DNA from: Cydia pomonella | Lineage: Eukaryota; Arthropoda; Insecta; Lepidoptera; Tortricidae | DNA: 64,000 nucleotides | Reading direction: 5' to 3' | Assembly: GCF_033807575.1 (NCBI RefSeq) | Contig: NC_084705.1 | Span: forward strand, 14,688,019 to 14,752,018 | Shown: one piece after another, positions 57,697-64,000 of the stretch | How the letters are laid out: each line of letters starts with the position of its first letter | Numbering within the stretch: the stretch's first letter is position 1 | Made by a program: the position numbers and the translations under genes | Notes under the pieces: model-generated | Told to the model about the DNA's origin: nothing | Seen by the model: only the letters and a program-made list of their open reading frames with translations | The model's database searches: none

Positions 57697-58985
57697 ATAA
57701 CCGCGAAAATCGAAGTTCGTCAATTGCGGGCATTTTTCGTGAGAGTCAGAATGGCGGGTGTACCTAAATAAAATCAAATGAAAAGCATACCATATTTTTG
57801 TACCTAATTAGTACTATTTAGTACCTCCTTTAAAAAAAATTGTACCTCACGGTACATAAAGTTATTATCAAAAACAGGTCACCCGCCATCCTGACAGTCA
57901 GAATGGCGGGTGTACTTTATTACGCTATGTTCCCGTGGTTATTGATAAATGCCAAATTTTTGTACCTTTTTTGTACCTTCACATTCAATTATAATATGAG
58001 CCATTTTATTTTGGTTTTTGAAAAATGTTCGATATGGTGGAAATTAGCGTAACGGACTTAAGTGCCACTACAGTTTATGGCTCTTAAGACCATTGTGAGT
58101 ACGCTGTGAAAATGACTCAACGAAGTATCTTTTTGTTTTTACATGCTTAAGCATATCAATCTTATCGCGAGGAATACATCTCACAGAGCCACTAGTCGTA
58201 GTCATAGAAGAAATATATATGGCACTTAGCATTTGAACAATGCAAAGTAAGGACATCATCGATATCCCCCAAAGAAGTATAAAACTCATCACAATAATAT
58301 TCCGACAAACACGCATAATTTGCGGCTTTTATTTGATTAAGAGCCCTTATTCCTTAGAGAGTGAAAAACGAACATTTAAGTGCATGATTTTTCTTAGGAA
58401 GATTTCTTTGAAATTGCGCCTGCTCTTTTCTAAGACATGATTTTCTGAGTTATTTGAACTTAACATATTAATATTAAAGGTACTAAATCCTGGCGTAATT
58501 AAAATAATTGTACCTTAGCGTTTTTTCTTAAAAATGAGATCAATAACGTGAAAAATTATAACGCCTGCAAAATTGTAATAGCAAGCAAAATATAAAATGA
58601 GTATAACTTGGAAACCGCAAATAAAATGGCTCACATTATAATTGAATGTGAAGGTACAAAAAAGGTACAAAAATTTGGCATTTATAGATTTTATCAATAA
58701 CCACGGGAACATAGCGTAATAAAGTACACCCGCCATTCTGACTGTCAGGATGGCGGGTGACCTGTTTTTTGATGATAACTTTATGTACCGTGAGGTACAA
58801 TTTTTTTTAAAGGAGGTACTAAATAGTAGGTACAAATTAGGTACAAAAATATGGTATGCTTTTCATTTGATTTTATTTAGGTACACCCGCCATTCTGACT
58901 CTCACCATTTTTCTCTGTCACTCTAATTACGTCTTAGTAAAAGAGAAAGATCCCCACAATATGCGATTTTCGATTTTCGCGGTAG
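57697..58985. mobile_element. ACCGCGAAAATCG foldback MITE, split by an insertion
   Basis: Left part 57697-57738 (ATAACCGCGAAAATCGAAGT) and right part 58906-58985 (ending CGATTTTCGCGGTAGG) form inverted ends of one ~115-bp MITE, interrupted by the 1.17-kb element 57739-58905. Confidence 0.7.
57739..58905. mobile_element. Long-inverted-repeat transposon with 8-bp target duplication
   Basis: Starts GTGAGAGTCAGAATGGCGGG and ends with its exact complement. CATTTTTC at 57731-57738 is repeated at 58906-58913. Arms of about 280 bp (57739-58017 and 58612-58905) are nearly identical, with a few small indels. Each arm contains a further hairpin CACCCGCCATCCTGAC facing GTCAGAATGGCGGGTG and several GTACCT words. 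The 590-bp middle has an 82-codon minus-strand frame (58316-58068) with a hydrophobic N-terminus (FILLWGISMMSLLCIVQML), which I cannot assign. Eight-base duplications suggest hAT or P type, but the termini do not decide it. Confidence 0.85.
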
Positions 58986-58989
58986 GCAC

Positions 58990-60060
58990 TCGTTGTCTGT
59001 TCTCAGTACATAATTTAATACTCAAGCCGTAGCCATTTTCGTGGTGGGCAATTGTGCAGAAGGGTTGTTTCCAATTTTTTGAAACGCTTGTAATACTTTC
59101 TATATTAAACAAACGTTGTCCTAAAATTTAAATTTTACCCTAAAAACGGCTTTAAATATGTTAAATTAACAAAATTTTGACCCATGCTTTCGCGCCCAAA
59201 ACGCTCTTTGAAAATTGTATGACATCAAAGTTTACGGTTTGACACATAACTGTACAAACCAAAGAGTAAACTAAGTATATCGGGTGTGGCCTGTAACACG
59301 AGCAAAAAATTAAACTGTAGGCTGTACTTCTCAAACTGACCAACATTTGTTCAGCGATTTTTAAAAACTATGAAGATTTTAGACTTCCTATTTTTCATAC
59401 AAATTAAATATTATCTTCAATGTACGTTGTCATCTGTGTTATTGACGTTGCTTGTCACACTTTTAACTTAATAAAATTCGCAATACATTGCGTCTTAGAA
59501 TAAACTTTAAAGTATGGTATAAATCGAAATACAAGTTATTTTCAAAAGTCACTGAACAAATGTTGGTCAGTTTGAGGAGTACAGCCTACGGTTTAATTTT
59601 TTGCTCATGTTACAGGCCACACCCGGTATAGGTACATACACACGTAACACCAAAGCCCCCCGTTGTAAAAATAGCATTTCATCATTTTTAACAGAATTTC
59701 GCGTGACGAAATCGAGCGCACGAATTTTTAAATTTTTATAGTTTAACACATTTTTGTTCAAAGTTCTTGAACGTCAGTTAAATTAAATTAAAGTCAGTTA
59801 AACCTTGAAATAGTCACAGAATAGTCACTACTTTCACGTCTAAGGCCTGTATCGAAAAAAAAGCTGTAAATTTCAAACGGTATGTAGTTTTGTTTTTCTA
59901 AGATGACCACGACTTTCTTACCGTGATAATAAGTCTTATTATTATATGAAAAGGACTAATATTATATTTTTAAGGAAGAATAATTTAATTTGTTCTAACA
60001 AACACAACAACTTAATACATATAAAACTTAAAATCTAAATCTAAAAATAAATAAAACTAA
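58990..60060. other. No gene recognised
   Basis: Contains an inverted pair: 59280-59350 ('gtgtggcctgtaacacgagc', 'aaactgtaggctgtacttct', 'aaactgaccaacatttgttc') faces 59556-59620 ('gaacaaatgttggtcagttt', 'gaggagtacagcctacggtt'), so a foldback element about 59280-59625 is likely. No coding exon. Confidence 0.45.
59275..59630. mobile_element. Foldback element with ~70-bp arms
   Basis: The left arm (about 59278-59355) and right arm (about 59554-59630) are inverted, sharing GAACAAATGTTGGTCAGTTT at the inner edge and 'acaggccacacccg' at the outer edge. The middle is AT-rich without a recognised frame. Confidence 0.7.
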
Positions 60061-60069
60061 TCTTAAAAT

Positions 60070-60690
60070 AAATAATTAAAAACTATCCCCCTGCGGCATG
60101 GTGCCGTAGATGCTGGCAGCATTTCCTCGTTGTATCGCAATACTTATTCTCTGTGCGAGGAAGCTGCCAGCTCTACGATCACCGGTAGCGTCTGCTATTT
60201 TTGGCTAAATCCTTGAATAGTGTAGACGCATTCGGACCCCACGGGCTAAGGGTCTCGACGCCAATAGGTACGAAATCGTATTCGGGGCCGAGACCCCTAT
60301 ATTTGATCTTTTTTAATTTTTCGGCCGCTTCTGCCGCCGCGCCGGCTTTTGCAGTTGTGCCGTGGAGATGAGACGGGGCTAGGGTGTCTACACATGTGGC
60401 GTCCCACACCAGCACCCGTCCCATCTTCCACGGAATTAGTGACATTCCGTCCGGTCTTTACCATCGTCTCTTACAATGCCAGCAGGCTCGAGAAGAGCTG
60501 GCACGTTCACGCTGGCAAGAGACCGGCGGAGAATATCGTTAAGCGCGGCGTGTCTAGAGATTTAAAGCGGCCGGCGCTCCTTTGGCAGGAGAGCTCGTGG
60601 TGTCCGAGGGCGTCGACATCAGTGCCGCAGGGGCACCTATGTGGAGCACAGACCCGGACGCCGATATATTTATATATTTCAATATAAATA
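60070..60690 (-). pseudogene. Retroelement C-terminal domain remnant (Cys-rich plus RPDG..WDATC)
   Basis: The minus strand reads VRVCAPHRCPCGTDVDALGH then HELSCQRSAGRF, a zinc-binding-like CxC..GHH..SC. A stop and frame change follow, then RPDGMSLIPWKMGRVLVWDA, TCVDTLAPSHLHGTTAKAGA, AAEAAEKLKKIKYRGLGPEY, FVPIGVETLSPWGPNASTLF and KDLAK. I recognise this as a block that recurs in lepidopteran and other animal retroelement-like genes downstream of reverse transcriptase. The 'PD..WDATC' spacing is suggestive of a PD-(D/E)XK nuclease, which is inference. GC-rich relative to its flanks; broken and not functional. Confidence 0.55.
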
Positions 60691-60759
60691 ATTCTGGTTT
60701 TACGTTGGGCGACGTTACACCGGTAAATAGAAGAGTCAGAAGAGATCACTGAAAATTGG

Positions 60760-61200
60760 TATTTTCCAATTAGCAAGAAAATTTGTAACATTCTACATGC
60801 TTGATTTCGAAACACTGAAAATTACCTCGAAGTTTCGTGCTTTTGATAATAAATAACAAATTTAGTATGTTGTCTCTTGAACCGAGATCTCGAAGCGGAA
60901 GACCTCTGGGAATTAACAAGTGACCCTTGGCCCGTCTGAAAGATTGCTAAAAGAATTTGCGAAAACGAAATATGCCTGTCATATTCATCGTAAAAACTGG
61001 GGTACATATGCGGCTTACGTGGAACAAACTACGACGAAAGTCAGTTCAGTCAAACCGAAAATTTGCGTTATTTAATTCTAGGTAAAGTCGAAAATCATAC
61101 AATTTCCTTGGTACAAAAATCGCATTTGGTTATTGACGAAGAGCAGAGTAAGAACTCCAAACTATTATTGGGCTCAAATCAAGAGTTTATTAAAAGAGAA
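60760..61200. other. No gene recognised
   Basis: Spacer between two retroelement remnants; short frames only. Confidence 0.4.
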
Positions 61201-61296
61201 GAATAAAACAGCCAAAAACCATTAACAATTCCAGCAGGTGGATGGGCTGATGTAAGCAAAAATGAAAAACGGGTCCGTAAAAAGCTGCCACTGATT

Positions 61297-62748
61297 GTGC
61301 TAGGAAGAAGCTGCCTATATGAGATTTTCAACAGATGCATTGATGCTGGAATTTTTCCAGATATTATGAAACATAGCAAAATTATCCCGTTGTTTAAATC
61401 AGGAACAAGAACCGACTCCACAAACTTTAGACCTATTTCAATACTACCGGCATTAAGCAAAGTGTTCGAGAAACTTATTCTAAATCAACTATCGTCACAT
61501 TTCAACAGAAATAAACTGCTTGATAGCAATCAATTTGGTTTTACCAGAGGTCGATCAACTACTGACACCGGTGTGGTACTTCTAAAACACATCTTTGACG
61601 CTTGGGAAAAAGCTCAAGATGCTATTGGAATTTTCTGTGATCTGTCGAAGGCATTTGATTGCGTTGATCACGAAAATTTAAAGAGAAAATTAAGCCACTA
61701 TGGGATAAAAGCTAGTGCCCTTGACCTTGTCTCATCGTACCTTTCGAATAGAACTCAGCGAGTAGTTATTAATGGAACTCAATCGGCTGGGTCCCCGGTA
61801 GCCCTCGGAGTGCCGCAAGGTTCAATTCTTGGTCCCTTCCTGTTTTTGGTATACATCAATGACCTACCAAAAGTTGTGCAAGAAAGACATGATATAGTGT
61901 TGTTTGCAGATGACACTTCCCTTATATTTAAAGTGAACAGAAAGGAAAATAGATTCGAGAGCATTAATGACACGCTATCTACCGTATTAAACTGGTTTAC
62001 GGCAAACAATTTGCTTTTGAACGCAAAGAAAACCAAATGCATCAAATTTACGCTACCTAACGTCAAGCAGGTAAATAACAGCAAGATTAAAATAAAAGGT
62101 GATACGCTGGAATTTGAAGATCGAACTGTTTTCCTGGGAGTCACTTTAGACTCAAAACTGCAATGGCATGCACATATAGCCACTTTAGCCGGCAAACTTA
62201 GTTCAGCAGCCTATGCAGTGAGGAGAATCGGACAGCTAACAAACGTAGAGACGGCCAGGCTGGTATACTTTAGTTACTTCCATAGTGTTATGTCGTATGG
62301 AATTCTGTTGTGGGGAAAAGCGGCAGACATTCAGACAATATTTGTACTGCAAAAGCGAGCTGTACGTTCCATCTATGGACTGGGCGCTCGAGTATCCCTA
62401 AGAGAGAAATTTAAAGATGCAAGCATTCTTACCGTTGCATCTCAATACATACTTGAGAATATTATGTATGTTCGGAAAAACATTAACGAATTCAAGCTTA
62501 ACAGTGATATCCATAACTATAACACTAGAAACAAGCATAAACTTGCTGTGCCCGCCCACCGCCTCCGTAAGGTTAGTACGTCTTTCGTCGGGAACTGTAC
62601 ACGTTTTTATAACAAAGTTCCCACTGATATAGTGAATTTGCCTCTTAACAAATTTAAGTCACACGTTAAGAGCTCTTTGTTAAGTAAGGCGTATTATGCT
62701 GTGAATGATTTCATAGATGATAAGGATGCCTTTAAGCCAGTAGCTTGA
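61297..62748 (+). CDS. LINE reverse transcriptase (partial ORF2)
   Basis: 483 codons without a stop. All RT blocks are present in order: NFRPISILPALSKVFEKL (43-60), GFTRGRSTTD (81-90), motif A IFCDLSKAFD with Asp115, motif B GVPQGSILGPFLFLVYINDL (171-190), motif C LFADD with Asp205-Asp206, motif D LNAKKTKCIKF (241-251) and motif E FLGVTLDSKLQWHAHI (279-294). After the RT come a Trp-Gly 'LLWGKAADIQTIFVLQKRAV' segment and a C-terminal tail to a natural stop. The enzyme would copy its own RNA at a nicked chromosomal target, but this copy lacks the endonuclease and a promoter. The listed start is merely the first GTG; the frame is open further 5' and truncated by insertion. Confidence 0.88.
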   Translation: MLGRSCLYEIFNRCIDAGIFPDIMKHSKIIPLFKSGTRTDSTNFRPISILPALSKVFEKLILNQLSSHFNRNKLLDSNQFGFTRGRSTTDTGVVLLKHIFDAWEKAQDAIGIFCDLSKAFDCVDHENLKRKLSHYGIKASALDLVSSYLSNRTQRVVINGTQSAGSPVALGVPQGSILGPFLFLVYINDLPKVVQERHDIVLFADDTSLIFKVNRKENRFESINDTLSTVLNWFTANNLLLNAKKTKCIKFTLPNVKQVNNSKIKIKGDTLEFEDRTVFLGVTLDSKLQWHAHIATLAGKLSSAAYAVRRIGQLTNVETARLVYFSYFHSVMSYGILLWGKAADIQTIFVLQKRAVRSIYGLGARVSLREKFKDASILTVASQYILENIMYVRKNINEFKLNSDIHNYNTRNKHKLAVPAHRLRKVSTSFVGNCTRFYNKVPTDIVNLPLNKFKSHVKSSLLSKAYYAVNDFIDDKDAFKPVA

Positions 62749-62883
62749 TCTTGATAGTATGATAAAAATGTCAGTAATAGTGTTTTCGTTTTCTTCCTGT
62801 GAAATAACCATACTAGCGTCCAGTAGAACTGACACAAGAGAACATCATGTTCTCGTTTGATTGTATTATTTTAGTTTTGGACA

Positions 62884-62908
62884 CTTAGAGACCTTATACA
62901 CCTCTAAG
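62884..62908 (+). repeat. LINE 3' hairpin 1
   Basis: CTTAGAG pairs with CTCTAAG around an 11-base loop. First of five related hairpins downstream of the RT stop. Confidence 0.75.
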
Positions 62909-62964
62909 ATTTTATTTTATTTTAAATTTCATTTTATTTTAATACCTATTTTAATGATTTGGAC

Positions 62965-62990
62965 ACTTAGAGACCTGTACATCTCTAAGT
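62965..62990 (+). repeat. LINE 3' hairpin 2
   Basis: ACTTAGAGA pairs with TCTCTAAGT, a perfect 9-bp stem with an 8-base loop (CCTGTACA). Confidence 0.8.
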
Positions 62991-63431
62991 CAATTTAAAT
63001 TTATAATTTAGTTTTATAGGTAGGCACTCCTTATGAATAATATGTAGTCGCGTTTATGTGGCGCTATGCCGTCTTTAATGTAACTTACAAGCACAAATGT
63101 TGTATCTCACATTTTTTTTTATTATATTTATATTAATACAACCCGGCAGCTTGAACATGTCATGCTCGCTTAAAAGTCTTTACTTACGGTGGCGTCGTTG
63201 ATCGGGTCGCCACTTTCCCGAATGAAGGTTGAGGGAGGCGATGGCTGAGATACACGTCATACTCGTGAACGGGTGCTGTTTGTGGAGACCGGTCTGTTTA
63301 AGCTTACACGGGGTACAGGTTATGTTAAAGTATGTAACTTTACTTTTGAGTGACATTAACGTGAGACACTTCATTCGGTTCTTGTCTGTTTTAATTTTTT
63401 TGTCTTTTAATTATTTATATAAGAATTCAAG

Positions 63432-63458
63432 CCTTGGCGACCCTCTACATCTCTAAGG
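63432..63458 (+). repeat. LINE 3' hairpin 3 (degenerate)
   Basis: CCTTGGCGACC..TACATCTCTAAGG keeps the outer CCTT/AAGG pairs and the 'TACATCTCTAA' half, but has lost the inner stem. Confidence 0.55.
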
Positions 63459-63497
63459 ATAATTTAATATATATTTTTATATTTTATCTCTGACACG

Positions 63498-63517
63498 TAG
63501 AGACTTATACATCTCTA
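63498..63517 (+). repeat. LINE 3' hairpin 4
   Basis: TAGAGA pairs with TCTCTA around CTTATACA. Confidence 0.7.
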
Positions 63518-63579
63518 AAGAATTTTAGTATTTTATGGTTTTATTTTTTTATCATAGTTTTTTTTGTGTAATTTGACAT

Positions 63580-63602
63580 TTAGAGACAGTATACATCTCT
63601 AA
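63580..63602 (+). repeat. LINE 3' hairpin 5
   Basis: TTAGAGA pairs with TCTCTAA around CAGTATACA. Confidence 0.75.
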
Positions 63603-63744
63603 TAAAGTATTTATTATTTCATAGATTCGATATTTGTAATTGTTTTTTTTTTAATTTATTGTTTGTAAAAATGGACATGTAAAAGTGCCCCTGTGGCCTA
63701 TTTGCTGAATAAATGTTTGATTTTGATATTTTGATATCACTCCT

Positions 63745-64000
63745 ACAGAAAATAATATAATTTAAAAACTGTCAATTATGTAATTTAAAAGTCGCTTTTA
63801 TCGTAGTTATCCTAAAAACTTTAGTTATTTCTCAATCGCATCAGATTTTTTTCATTTGCAGTTTACAGTTTTTTTTTTCGGTACACCCCTTAATAATCAC
63901 TAATTATAATTACTCGTAATATGCATTTGTTTTTTTCCTATCAGCGTTGCGTGTCTAACGATCTTATATTTCTTAACAGTAAAGTATAATACTTAGGGTG
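63745..64000. other. Window end, no feature
   Basis: AT-rich sequence downstream of the LINE tail; nothing recognised. Confidence 0.5.

Larger units (their letters stand above)
61207..63740 (+). mobile_element. CR1/jockey-group LINE, 5'-truncated
   Basis: Comprises the reverse transcriptase frame (61297-62748), a ~1-kb AT-rich 3' region with hairpin repeats, and an end reading GAATAAATGTTTGATTTTGA then TATTTTGATATC, a short-repeat tail like those of CR1-group LINEs. The open frame extends back to just after a TAA near 61206. Endonuclease and ORF1 are missing. Confidence 0.8.

Overview
The window looks like nuclear DNA of a moth or butterfly. It is AT-rich and intron-dominated, with two recognisable host genes and many transposable elements of types I know from Lepidoptera: tRNA-derived SINEs, RTE and CR1/jockey LINEs, Tc1/mariner and mariner remnants, TTAA-flanked piggyBac-like elements, foldback MITEs and the common repeat that begins GCGGCCAAGTGC. 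The species assignment is inference; no database was searched.

Host gene 1 is on the + strand: a beaten-path (beat) family neuronal immunoglobulin gene spread over at least 23 kb, and perhaps 36 kb. I assembled it from splice sites and phase. A signal-peptide exon lies at 25130-25178, the Ig1 exons at 28504-28709 and 32192-32327, an Ig2 exon at 39803-39936, a problematic second Ig2 exon at 44506-44723, and a hydrophobic C-terminal exon at 48734-48825 followed by AATAAA. The first four coding exons join with perfect phase into 175 codons. The fifth carries an in-frame TAG. A DRE/Inr-like sequence at 12643-12690 with a good splice donor at 12882 may be the promoter and first non-coding exon. 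Host gene 2, Vps4, is on the - strand (51845-50529), intact, and converges on the beat gene.

Region by region: 1-12.6 kb is repeats (LINE tails, a 1-kb foldback element full of ACAACCAGTTGT-like words, a 2.35-kb TTAA-flanked DNA transposon, a SINE). 12.6-48.9 kb is the presumed beat locus, whose introns hold a Tc1 remnant, a SINE nested in a MITE, a hAT-like element, a 1.3-kb element carrying 12 copies of a 13-bp motif, two more TTAA-flanked copies, a young poly(A) insertion with a perfect 14-bp duplication, and a broken LINE. 49-52 kb holds Vps4. 52.9-56.4 kb has a mariner remnant and RTE and CR1 LINE pieces. 57-59 kb has a long-armed inverted-repeat element nested in a MITE. 60-63.8 kb has a degenerate retroelement C-terminal domain and the best preserved LINE reverse transcriptase (483 codons), whose 3' region carries repeated hairpins.

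The most unusual items are the 13-bp-motif element (30731-32040), the LINE 3' hairpin series (62884-63602), the nested inverted-repeat element (57739-58905), the 12-mer foldback element (about 1870-2845) and the in-frame stop in the beat Ig2 exon.
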